Notes: generated by a model from the sequence alone, not told the origin. DNA of 24,672 bases from Bondarzewia mesenterica (GCA_004802705.1 SGPL01000493.1:1-24672), one strand, 5' to 3'. Positions 11,755 through 21,522 are shown, numbered from the stretch's first letter. Program-made: numbers and translations.

Positions 11755-12365
11755 GAACAACTCGCCAAATCAGTGACTGTATACAACCCTGTGGTGGTAC
11801 TCAAATCGGTCTTCGGTGTCCCTGCCAATAAGAACTCTCCTGTTTCCCTCAACTTATCATGCCTTCCACAGGCCTGTTTTTTCCCATACAACTACACATA
11901 GAATGTTCAATATCCTGTGTAAGTTCAAAGACTGGAGACCACACCATCACAATCTAATCTGACTCGAGATAAGATCCTATCTAAGCGTGTTCCGTGCACC
12001 ATTTGCGCATTTCTTGAGTCGTCCATCATCCTTTTGTTCCCATCATCGTGTTCGCTCTCTTCTTTCACTACTTACTAGTACTTACTAGCTATTCTCTGGG
12101 ATACCTTTTATAAACTTAAATACAAAAATGTACCGCAGATCTACCTTATCCGATATGGTGGTGCACTTGGTGTTTGGGGCTGTTTGGGGTCCCGGCACTG
12201 ACTCAAGATTGGTATCAAAAACTCTCGGAGTGGTCGTCCCGTTCAATGGACCCACAGGAGTCCCACAAGGGTCAGACAGTGTTCAGACACGATATTCTGA
12301 GGTACATACAAAGGTTGAAGGAAGTGTCTACAACCCTCTACAATCTGCCACTGGAAGGCTACCAT
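11755..12365. mobile_element. 611-bp insertion in the 5' flank of unit A
   Basis: Units B and C read straight through this point (cacaaggaccaatcatc in B), whereas unit A is interrupted between cacaagg at 11748-11754 and aaggacc at 12366-12372, so a 4-bp aagg duplication may flank the insert. No terminal inverted repeat is evident. The right part has a coding-like frame on the plus strand at about 12140-12360 that includes PALTQDWYQKLSEWSSRS and FRHDILRYIQRLKEV, which reads like a fragment of a real protein. It could be a retroposed or captured gene piece. The absence from the sister units is seen directly; the mechanism is inference. Confidence 0.55.
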
Positions 12366-12614
12366 AAGGACCAAACATCGCGTCGTGCCGCGTTTTAATT
12401 TGTCTCACAACAGTCACAACGTTCCGGCTTCGAATTGTCTTTTAGCGTGCACGCTTTGACCGTTCGGCACTCGAGCCTACGTCGCCCAACGGCATGTCCG
12501 CCTTGACGTCCAATTGTTCCTCGAGAATATTAATACTTATGGGATTTGAAAACCCCATCGATACCCGATACCCTCTGAATGTCAATTTGAGCCCACCGCG
12601 GATAATCCAAGCCA

Positions 12615-14391
12615 ATGCTCTTGTTCTTGCGCTCGTGTGGTCGAGCGGCACGGTTTACTAGAGCCTACAGCACGCCTCCACCCCCGGGCCTGCGCTCGAG
12701 CTTGGTCTCGCGACTGTCGCGTATCTCGCAACGACTTAGATGGACCCCCGCATTCCGCCCTCCCACCTCAGCCTTCGAGCAGGCGGTGCGAAATGGCACA
12801 GTCGAGAGAATAAAAGGGAATAATTTTCGTTCTCTGCTCGTGAGTTCTCCCTTAGCTCGATCTTATCACGGGTACTCAACATATAATGTCCACGCTTATG
12901 CATCATCTTCCGGCTGTGTGGCAGTTCTTCTTTTTTCTCTGTTGTCATGGCTATCGCTTTGCCCCATTCATGACAGAGCGCGAGACCTCTTTGCATACAA
13001 TGTTTTTACAGGAAGGCTATTTCAAAGAAAACCCGCCCTTGAATAACAAGAACTTGAACGCCTGCCGCACTCTCGTTTTCAGGCTAGTAAGTTCCCAGAC
13101 GATGGCTTTTTGACTGACTTTGTCTGATTCATGTCGGTACCAGCAATGCGAGGGCCATCTCATTGACATGTATATAGCGATTCGCCATCTGCCCCGAGCG
13201 TTCCGATGGTACTATCGCAGAATGCTTGTTGGGTATGGGACCTTGCTGCGGAAGTACGCCGGAAGTTCAGGAGGCGTTCAACTTTGCTTCAAGTTGTGTG
13301 CCGCTAATGTTTTCGTCTGGCTGATGTGGAGGACGCCTGTCAAGCACGTCCTCTCTCGTTCTTTCCTCTACAATCCTTTGATCGATCGTCATTACCCCAT
13401 GATGACCAGCCTCGTGAGGTGAGGACGTTCTAAACCATCGTGATTTTTGAGCCGCTGAATTCTTATCCTATCGACAGTCATAGGTCCTTCCCCCATCTGC
13501 TCGTGAGCTGTATATCGCTGCCAATCTTTGGTGATCACCAGGGATTATCTTGTCGATGTTCTTCATCTGATCACCATCTGAATCAGGCTCGGCTACCTCG
13601 GAATGGATGAATCGTGGACAAGAAAAACGATCCGTGTACGAAAGTACAGACTTTTATCACATGTTGGCCTTTCTTGTGACAGGTACCCAATCGCTTGACC
13701 TATGCCTGCCTATCCATCTCATGTCGATATTTTTGTAGCCGCTGCCTTCTCGAACGCAGTGTCATACGTCGCATTCTTCCGTCTGGGTTACAATCAAATC
13801 ACTGCTCGTTTCTCTTCTGTTCAGAAGCCCTCTCGTCGACTCCTTCCCGGCTCGCAGTTCTCTTTTCCCGTCAACTGGCTGCGCGACCGCACTTCTAGAT
13901 TTTTCCGCTCTCCCCTCGCACGTAGGATGAAGGACACGCCGCCTCCTGTATCACTAGGTGCCTGCGGTCCAATATACGCCATGGCTACTATCAGTGCGCT
14001 TGCCTATCCAGACATCCAATCATCGATTTCCTGGTTCCCCATTTCTACCACCGCTCTCCGTTGCGGCCTTGGTGGGGCACTGCTCGTAGATGCTTTCGCC
14101 ATCTTCTATGCATGCACGTACGTAGAATCGCTATTTCTCACGATCTCTATGCTTTTGGTGATTGACAACGATCGCAGACGGTTCAATCACTGGGCGCATA
14201 TCGGGGGCGCACTGTTTGGTGCACTGTACTACGCGCGAGGTATGAATCTGTGGAACTTGTTTCGAGAGTTTGAGAGGCAGCCCGCAACGAATGAGGAACG
14301 AGAGTATGTTCGAGAACTCGCCCAGCCCGATGGAAGACACAACTTCGAAGTCAAACAGGTGGATCTTCTGCCAGTTGACGGAAAATCGTGA
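12615..14391 (+). CDS. Rhomboid-family membrane protein, copy 1 (Ser to Cys)
   Basis: Rhomboids (family S54) cleave transmembrane helices inside the membrane. Seven exons, 12615-12839, 12925-13086, 13144-13418, 13478-13530, 13587-13682, 13739-14117 and 14178-14391, give 467 aa. Residues 1-40 are Arg-rich without acids (MLLFLRSCGRAARFTRAYST), like a mitochondrial presequence. The core has a membrane segment at about 172-191, then SHRSFPHLLVSC, GACGPIYAMATISALAYPD and FNHWAHIGGALFGALYYARG. The TM6 histidine (H404) is kept. The catalytic serine of GxSG is Cys346 (codon TGC, 13963-13965), and the Asn of the TM2 HxxxN motif is Ser231 (AGC, 13506-13508). It may be a cysteine-type protease, a weak enzyme or an inactive iRhom-like protein. 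The ATG used by copies 2 and 3 is AAG here, so the next Met is the start. Confidence 0.88.
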
Positions 14392-14580
14392 GACGCTTGC
14401 GCTACTGATGCCGACACTCCCTTTTCTCCCTCATGTATACCCCCCTCATCACCTGTGAATTCTATTCTTGGAATAGAGATATTGAATCGTAGAGGACGAA
14501 CAGAAGAGGTAGGAGGGACGAGCTTTGCAAGTACTACAGATGCGACCAAAGGTACGACAAACGGAGAACCGTCTTTTAAG

Positions 14581-14743
14581 TCAAACGTCTCTCCAACCGA
14601 CCCACATCTCAACCCTCGCACCCATCTTCATGCCCTCCCACGCTCCGCGCCTTCCATCCTTTCCCGCCTAGCTCTCCAGAAACTCATGGACAACATTCTC
14701 CGCGCGCAGTTCAAGGAACAGCACGGCGTGTGTGGTTACGGTA
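14581..14743 (-). pseudogene. Methyltransferase C-terminal fragment (unit A)
   Basis: This copy aligns with about 20347-20536, the end of the intact methyltransferase gene. It still reads LELRAENVV-EFLE on the minus strand, then hits an in-frame stop where the intact gene has the Trp of LERW. It lacks everything upstream, so it was carried along as the edge of the duplicated segment and has decayed. Confidence 0.85.
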
Positions 14744-14867
14744 TCTATTGAATATTGAATACTAATTGTCCGTGTCCGTCGACGCGTTAAAACACGTGCT
14801 TTGTCTGTTGCGTCATGTGACGTTTATTCGTCCTCAAATTGTCCCAATATGGAATAAATTCAGGCTA

Positions 14868-15564
14868 CTATCATGGGACTAGTGTTGGGTAATTTCGAAA
14901 GAAAAAAATGTATCTACTCATCAACTTCATCTATTACCTCCGTTTTTCTTTGTGTTCAGCAATATAACATCAATAATATTGTACCCAAATTTCTCTTTGC
15001 CAAATGGTTGCACCTTTTCATTGTCGGAGACCTACCGAAGAGGGGACTAGTGTTGGTGAATTTCTCCGAGCATTGTCACAGTATGGTCACATTGCCGTAG
15101 AGTGCCGTAGGCTGCCAGATTCGAACTCCGCCCGCTCTGATGGATGTCCAGTTGGCTAGCCGAAGCAATGCCCTTCGGAGCCTGAATTGGTGTAACGCTT
15201 GGACACGGACAGTAACGCTCTGGAGCAATTTATTTTTTGACAGAGCTTGCGAGGAAATGCCTGTCTCGGAAAAATTGTATTAATCATTCAAATTTGTTCT
15301 AAAAACTGTCTGTAAAATGATGAGTGGATCGGTGAAGAATATGGGACAGGAGAAGTGAGATATGTCGAAAGTACCACCTTGATAAACACTTTAATTCAAA
15401 CCATTTTGGAATTATTCAATATTTCCTGCTCAAACATTTCATGCACCATGAGGAGGATTTATCAGTATTTAAGAAAAAGAAATGAAGGGCAATAGTGAGG
15501 AACTGGTTTTGCTACAATGAATCAACCAACACTGGGTCCCTACCCAAGTGGTGTCCCACGATAG
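14868..15564. mobile_element. Non-autonomous inverted-repeat transposon (MITE-like), TA target
   Basis: Units A and C lack this 697-bp segment. It is bounded by TA on both sides (14866-14867 and 15565-15566). Its left end starts ctatcatgggac and the reverse complement of its right end starts ctatcgtgggac. After an 18-bp extra block in the right end, both continue with a related agtgttgg-attc stretch. A third, direct copy of that motif (gggactagtgttgg) lies inside at 15043. It is AT-rich and has no transposase frame. TA duplication and such ends are typical of Tc1/mariner-type non-autonomous elements. Confidence 0.75.
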
Positions 15565-15846
15565 TACTCTTTATTGGAGGCAAATCTGGTGGGCATGAGA
15601 GAAATTGGGGCCCACAAGGACCAATCATCACCGGCACCGTGATCCGCGATTTTAATTGTGTTTTAATTTTCTCACAACGTTCCGGCTTCGAATTGTCTTT
15701 TAGCGTGCATGCTTTGACCGTTCGGCACTTGAGCCTACGTTTCCCAACGGCATATCCGCCTTTATATCTAATGTTCTTCGAGAATATAGTTATAGGATTT
15801 GAATGCCCCACTGATACTCTCTGAAGGTCAATTTCGCGGATAATCC

Positions 15847-17639
15847 ATGTCAATGCTCTTGTTCTTGCGCTCGTACGGTCGAGTGGCACGGTTTACCAGA
15901 GCCTACAGTACATCGCCCCCGGGCCTGCGGTCGAGCTTGGCCTCGCACCTGTTGCACATCTCACAACGACTCAGATGGATCCCCGCGTTCCACCCTCCTA
16001 ATTCAGCCTTTGAGCAGGCGGTCCGAAGTGGCACGCTCGAGAGGGTCAAAGGGAATAATTTTCGTTGTCTGCTCGTGAGTTCTCTCTTAACTCGAATCTA
16101 TGGACGTGTACTCACCATATAATGTTCACGCTTATGGACCTTCTTGCGGCTGTGTGGCAGTTCTTCGTTCTTCTCTGTCCTGCAGGCTATCACCTTGCCT
16201 CATTAATGTCAGAGCATGAGACCAGGCTCTATAAAGTGCCTTTTCAGGAAGGCTTTTTCAACGGAAACCCGCCCTTGAATAACAGGAACATGAGCGCCCT
16301 CCGCACTCGTCATTTCAAGGCGGTGAGTTCTCAGCGATCGCTTTGTGTCTGACATCGTTTAATAGCTGTCGGTGCCAGCGATGCGAGATCCACTTTTTCC
16401 GCATATATAGGATGATTCTCCATCTGCCCCGAGCATTCCGATGGTATTACCACAGAATGCTTGTTGGGTATGGGACCTTGCTGCGGAAGTACGTCAGAAG
16501 TTCAGGAGGCGTTCAACTTTGCTTCAAGTTGTGTGCCGCGAATGTTTTCGTCTGGCTNATGTGGAGGACGCCTGTCAAGCACGTCCTCTCTCGTTCTTTC
16601 CTCTACANTCCTTTGATCAACCGTCATTATCCCATGGTGACGAGCCTCGTGAGGTGAAGACCTTTTCAACCATCGTGATTTTTGAGCCGCTGAATTCATA
16701 ACCTATTCAATAGTCATAGATCCTTCCCCCACCTGCTCGTGAGCTGTATATCGCTNCCAATCTTTGGTGAGCTTCATGGATTATCCTGTTGACATTCTTC
16801 ATCTGATCATCATCTGAACCAGGCTCGGCTACCTCGAAATGGATGAATCGCGAACAAGAAAAACGATCCGTGTACGAATGCACAGACTTNTATCACATGT
16901 TGGCCTTTCTNGTGACAGGTACCCAATCGCTTGACCTATGCCTGCCNGTCCATCTCATGTNGATATTTTTGTAGCCGCTGCCTTCTCGAATGCAGTGTCC
17001 TACATCGCATTCTTCCGTCTGGGTTANAATCAAATCACCACTCGTTTTTCTTCTGTTCAGAAGCCCTCTCGCCTGCTCNTTCCCGGCTCTCCCTTCTCTT
17101 TTCCCGTCAACTGGCTGCNCGACCGCCCTTCCAGATTTTTCCGCTCTCTCCTCGCACGTAGGATCGAGGACACGCCCGTTCNNGTGTCATTAGGTGCCTG
17201 CGGTCCAATATATGCCATGGCTACTATCAGTGCGCTTGCCTATCCAGACATNCAAGCATCGATTTCCTGGTTTCCCGTCTCTACTACCTCTCTTCGATGC
17301 GGCCTTGGTGGGGCACTACTCGTAGATGCTTTCGGCATATTCTACGCATGCACGTACGTGGATCCGCTATTTCTCCTCATTTCGACGCTTTGGGTGATTG
17401 ATAGCGAGTGCAGACGGTTCAACCACTGGGCGCACATCGGAGGCGNATTGTTTGGCGCGCTGTACTACGCGCGAGGCATGCAACTGTGGAACTGGATTCA
17501 AGATCGTAGGGGACAGCCCGCATCGAATGAAGATGAAGATATCATAATGTATATTCGAAAGCGCGTCCAGGCCGGTGAAAGGCTGGACTTGGAAATCAAG
17601 TGGGATGTGGACCCTCTTCGAGTCGATGAAAAACCGTGA
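15847..17639 (+). CDS. Rhomboid-family membrane protein, copy 2 (Ser to Cys)
   Basis: Seven exons (15847-16074, 16161-16322, 16379-16653, 16714-16766, 16823-16918, 16975-17353, 17414-17639) with the same phases as copy 1 give 472 aa. The N-terminus is an Arg-rich presequence-like region (SMLLFLRSYGRVARFTRAYS). Key residues match copy 1: HLLVSC in TM2 (Asn replaced by Ser), GACG in TM4 (Cys codon 17199-17201) and WAHIGG in TM6 with His kept. The frame is open everywhere, apart from single N bases that hide about a dozen residues, including one codon (TAN at 17025-17027) that must be Tyr for the gene to be intact. Exon 2 differs from copy 1 at half of its residues. Its upstream region carries the TA-flanked element, about 280 bp before the start codon, which may alter its expression. 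Confidence 0.83.
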
Positions 17640-17834
17640 GACGCTTGCGTTACTGATGCCGACACTCGCTTTCTCCTCTCATGTATACCACCTCTCATCG
17701 CCTGTGNCTTCTANTCTTGGTTTGGAATAGAGATATTTTATCGGAAAGAATGAACAGAAGAGGTGGGAGGAACANGCTTTGCAATTACTACAGATACGAT
17801 CTTAGACAAGATGAAGGGAGAACTATCTTTTAAA

Positions 17835-18003
17835 TCAAACCTCTCTCCAACCGACAGACATGCCAAACCTCGCACCCACCATGGTATCTTCATGCCCTCC
17901 TCCCACGCTCCAAACCTCCTATCCTTTCCCGCATACTCACCTCTCCAGACACTCNCCCACAACATTTTCCGCGCGCAGTTCTAGGAACAGCACGACGAGC
18001 GTG
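17835..18003 (-). pseudogene. Methyltransferase C-terminal fragment (unit B)
   Basis: A second decayed copy of the 3' end of the methyltransferase gene. The minus strand reads LELRAENVV, then ECLER and a stop at the Trp position of the intact protein. It joins directly to the start of unit C near 18005-18015, which marks the duplication breakpoint. Confidence 0.85.
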
Positions 18004-18010
18004 GTTAAAA

Positions 18011-20536
18011 TATCTATTGTCCGCGTCCCTAGACGCGTTAGGNCACGTGCCGTATCTGCTGCGTCATGTGCCGCTTTTATCCTCAAATTGTCCCAATATG
18101 GAATAAATTCAGACAATACTTTATTGGAGGCAAATCTGTTGGGCATATGAGAGAAATTGGGGACCCACAGGGACCAATCATCGGATTGTGCCGTGATCCG
18201 CGATGTTTTAATTTTGTTTTNATTTGTCTCACAACGTTGTGTGCTTCGAATTATCTTTGGCCTGTATGCTTTGACCGCTCGGCACTTNAGCCTACGTTTC
18301 CCAACGGCATGTCCACCTTTATATCTATTGTTCCTCGAGAATATTAATANTTATGGGATCCGAAAACCCCATCGATACCCGATCCCCTCTGAAGGTCGAT
18401 TTGAGCCCAGCGTGGATAATCCATGCCAATGCTCTTATTCTTGCGCTCGNGCTTGGTCTCGCGCCTGTCGCGTATCTCGCAACCAATCAGATGGACCTCC
18501 GCGTTCCACCCTTCTAATTCAGNCTTTGAGCAGACGGTGCGAAATGGCACGGTCGAGAGGATAAAAGGGGATAATATGGGTTGTCTGCTCGTGAGTTCGC
18601 TCTTAATTCGAATTTATGGACGTGTACTCAACATATAATGTTCATGCTTACACATCGTTTTGCTGCTGTGTGACAGTACTTCGTTGTTTTCTGTCCTCCA
18701 GTCTATTGCATTGCCTCATGGATATCAGAGCGGAAGACCAAGTTTGATAAGGTGCCTTTTCGGGAAGGCCTTTTCAAAGGAAACCCGCCCTTGAATAACA
18801 AGAACTTGAGCGCCTTCCGCCATCTTAGATCGAAGCTTGTGAGTTCCCAGCCGATCGCTTTGTGAGTGACTTTGTTTAATCCCTGTCGGTGACAGAAATG
18901 CGAGGTCCACTTGGCACGCATGTATATAGCGATTCGCCATCTTCCCCGATCGTTCCGATGGTACTATCGCAGAGTGCTTGTTGGATATGGGACTTTGGTG
19001 CGGAAGTATGTCAGAAGTTCAGAGGGCGTTCAACTTTGCTTCAAGTTGTGTGCCGCTAACGTTTTCGTCTGGCTAATGTGGAGAACGCCTGCCAAGCGCG
19101 TCCTCTCGCATGCTTTCCTCTACAATCCCTTGATCAACCGTCATTACCCCATGATGACCAGCCTTGTGAGGTGAGAACGTTCTCAAACATCGTGATTTTT
19201 GAACCACTAAATTCTTATCCTATCGACAGTCATAGGTCCTTCCCCCACCTCCTCGTGAGCTGTATATCGCTACCAATCTTTGGTGAGCTTCATGGATTAT
19301 CCTGTTGATGTTCTTCACCTGACCGCCATCTGAATCAGGCTCGGCTACCTCGAAATGGATGAATCGTGAACAAGAAAAACGATCCGTGTACGAAAGTACA
19401 GACTTTTATCACATGTTGGCCTTTCTCGTGACAGGTATTCAATCGCTTGACCTATACCTGCCTGTCCATCTCATGTCGATATTTTTGTAGCCGCTGCCTT
19501 CTCGAATGCAGTGTCATACGTCGCATTCTTCCGTCTGGGTTATAATCAAATCACTGCTCGCTTCTCTTCTGTTCAGAAGCCCTCTCGTCGACTCCTTCCC
19601 GGCTCGCAGTTCTCTTTTCCCGTCAACTGGCTGCGCGACCGCACTTCTAGATTTTTTCGCTCTCCCCTCGCACGTAGGATCGAGGACATGCCGCCTCCTG
19701 TATCACTGGGTGCCTGCGGTCCAATATATGCCATGGCCACTATCAGTGCGCTTGCCTATCCAGACATCCAATCATCGATTTCCTGGTTCCCCGTCTCCAC
19801 CACCTCTCTTCGATGCGGCCTTGGTGGGGCTCTGCTCGTAGATGCTTTCGGCATATTCTATGCATGCACGTACGTGGACCCGCTATCTCTCACGATTTTT
19901 ATGTTTGGGTCATTGATAACGATTGCAGACGGTTCAATCACTGGGCGCATATCGGGGGCGCATTGTTCGGCGCGTTGTACTATGCGCGAGGCATGAATCT
20001 GTGGAACTTGTTTCGAGAGCTTGGAATCCAGCATGCACCGAGTGAAGATCGAAAGGCCATAAAGGATGTTCGAAAACTTGTCCGAGCCGGTAAGAGACTG
20101 GACTTGGAATTCAAGCGCGAGGTGGATCTTCGAGTTGATAGAGAACCGTGAGACGCTTGCGTTACTGATGCCAAAAATACCTTTCTCCCCTCATGTATAC
20201 CACCTCTCATCGCCTGTGGCTTCTATTCTTCGTTTGGAATAGAGATATTTTATCGGGGAGGATGAACAGAAGAGGTGGGAGATTCAAGCTTTGCAAGTAA
20301 TACAGACATGACCAAAGACACGACAAAAGGAGAACCGTCTTTTAAGTCAAACCTCTCTCCAACCGACCCACATGCCAAACCTCGCACCCATCATGCCATC
20401 TTCATGCCCTCCTCCCACGCTCCACACCTCCCATCCTTTCCCGCCTACCCACCTCTCCAGAAACTCGCGTATGACATCCTCCGCGCGCAGCTCCGCAAGG
20501 ACCAACACGGCAGTGCGCTGTGGCACGGCGAGTGTG
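18011..20536 (+). repeat. Tandem unit C (rhomboid plus end of the intact methyltransferase)
   Basis: Third copy, about 2.5 kb, without either insertion, so it shows the uninterrupted form. Its right end is not a junction but the genuine methyltransferase gene, which continues beyond 20536. That identifies unit C as the copy lying in the ancestral position relative to the methyltransferase. Confidence 0.85.
18423..20151 (+). CDS. Rhomboid-family membrane protein, copy 3 (Ser to Cys, shortened N-terminus)
   Basis: Seven exons (18423-18590, 18677-18838, 18896-19170, 19230-19282, 19339-19434, 19491-19869, 19929-20151) give 451 aa in the same phases as the other copies. TM2 reads HLLVSC, TM4 reads GACG (Cys codon 19715-19717) and TM6 reads WAHIGG. 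Compared with copy 1 about 63-66 bases are missing from exon 1. The loss is in frame and falls between two gcgctcg repeats present in copy 1, and it removes most of the Arg-rich presequence (GRAARFTRAYST region). One N sits exactly at that junction (18450). The protein may therefore be targeted differently. The tail (LEFKREVDLRVDREP) differs from the tails of copies 1 and 2. It is convergent with the methyltransferase, with 195 bp between stops. Confidence 0.86.
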
Positions 20537-21522
20537 GTCAAGGTGTCAATCAACGGAGGGATGAGGGAAGGGTGGTATATACAATCGACCACGAGCAGGA
20601 GGTCTGGGGGGTCTGAGAGCGTTTCATGTGGAAGTTGGCGGTGCGCTGGGAGTGTCCAATCGAGAGATTCGGCAGCGATCATATACGCGTGAGAGCTGGA
20701 AGAGGGTGGCACTGCACGAGATATGTTTTTGCGGATGAGAGGGATGAGTTCAGGCAGATCTGTCGCCGTGTATCGCCGTACGAGCGGACCTAGTACCATG
20801 CTTAGAAGACCTGTTCCTGCCCTTCTTACGATTCCAATAACGTCAGTCAAGATCACATACAAAGCAAGGTGACTTCGGTCACCCTAATTCAATGACATGA
20901 GCATTCGCTAGTCGTTCACGGTCGATTAGGGAATGTGGAAGGGGGAAATAGTACTGTTGAAGAACCAGCTGTGCGAAATCGATACTGACCGAGTAGGAAA
21001 ACGGACGTATACAATTAGAAGATCAGCGATAGGTACCCTGATCGCAACCTACATACCTCGCCCTCCACAAGACGCTCCCGGTATCACCGCTGCGATGCCT
21101 AAGCGCGCTCCCATCCTGAGCAAGCTCGAATTCCAGGATCTTACTTTCATCCTTTCTCACTTTACCCTTGCTCTTCGCGCTCCTGCTCCTACCGGTCAAT
21201 TTCACTGTGGAAGGAGCAGCAGCAGCTGGGGGATTGATTTCCAATTTGACTGATAGATTGTCGGTCTTGGAATCGACACAGCCAAGCCCGCGAAATGGCC
21301 TGCCGTCGTTTCCATCCGCAGGTTTTAAGGAAGCGAGGCGAGTGTAGAGGAGAAAAACCTGGGGAGAGGGTGATAGCAAAGCCTAAAATTTGAGGGCACA
21401 TTTCGCGATGAGATATTCGATATCCTTGCCTCTTCTTCGGAATCTGTGACGGCCACAGCGTGAGGGGGAAGTCGTATCGGACCGCAAAAACAAGGTATTT
21501 GGAGATCAGATTGAAGTTCCAT
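20347..21522 (-). CDS. Methyltransf_16 (METTL21-like) protein methyltransferase
   Basis: This is a seven-beta-strand S-adenosylmethionine-dependent methyltransferase of the family that methylates lysines of chaperones and translation factors. Four exons on the minus strand, 21400-21522, 21057-21358, 20883-20984 and 20347-20821, give 333 aa. The introns are 41, 72 and 61 bp, and all phases agree. Diagnostic parts in order: RGLGCVDSK, ELAQDGSALRHRSGDTGSVL followed by WRAS (residues 139-142), SAM-binding motif I VIELGAGTGLLS (172-183), an acidic strand end YTATDL (194-198), and the post-II motif LLLVVDCIYHPSL (250-262). The target protein cannot be predicted. Its 3' end is duplicated twice as dead fragments in the array to the left. 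It is divergent from rhomboid copy 4 with 450 bp between starts. The short 41-bp first intron is the least certain part. Confidence 0.85.

Larger units (their letters stand above)
11590..14750 (+). repeat. Tandem unit A (rhomboid plus methyltransferase tail)
   Basis: First of three head-to-tail copies. The left edge begins near aattgtcgcgtt and the shared upstream block (agacgcgtta, then attcgtcctcaaa and ggaggcaaatctgg) matches the starts of units B and C. It holds rhomboid copy 1 and, at its right end, a decayed copy of the last part of the methyltransferase gene. It is longer than unit C because of a 611-bp insertion. Edges are good to about 20 bp. Confidence 0.85.
14751..18010 (+). repeat. 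Tandem unit B (rhomboid plus methyltransferase tail)
   Basis: Second copy, about 3.25 kb, of which 697 bp is an inserted inverted-repeat element. The upstream block restarts at about 14763 (aattgtccgtgtcc, gacgcgtta, gtcctcaaattgtcccaata) right after the methyltransferase fragment of unit A. From 16558 onward it contains scattered single N bases, so its sequence is less certain than its neighbours. Confidence 0.88.

Noticed and set aside
12128..12367. 79-codon open frame starting at an ATG in unit A
   Set aside because: The alternative frame over the same bases looks more protein-like, and the whole stretch belongs to an insertion missing from the sister units; kept only as a fragment within that insertion.
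13702..14391. Reading copies 1-3 of the rhomboid as short intronless genes from the ATG in exon 6
   Set aside because: The start lies inside intron 5; conserved GT-AG sites and phases in all copies, including the distant copy 4, place the true start four to five exons upstream.
15111..15165. tRNA-like sequence (minus strand, agttcgaatct B-box-like and tagccaactgga A-box-like) inside the MITE-like element
   Set aside because: The two boxes are only about 18 bp apart, too close for a tRNA, and no acceptor stem or anticodon arm can be drawn. It might be a SINE-type remnant, but support is too weak to annotate.
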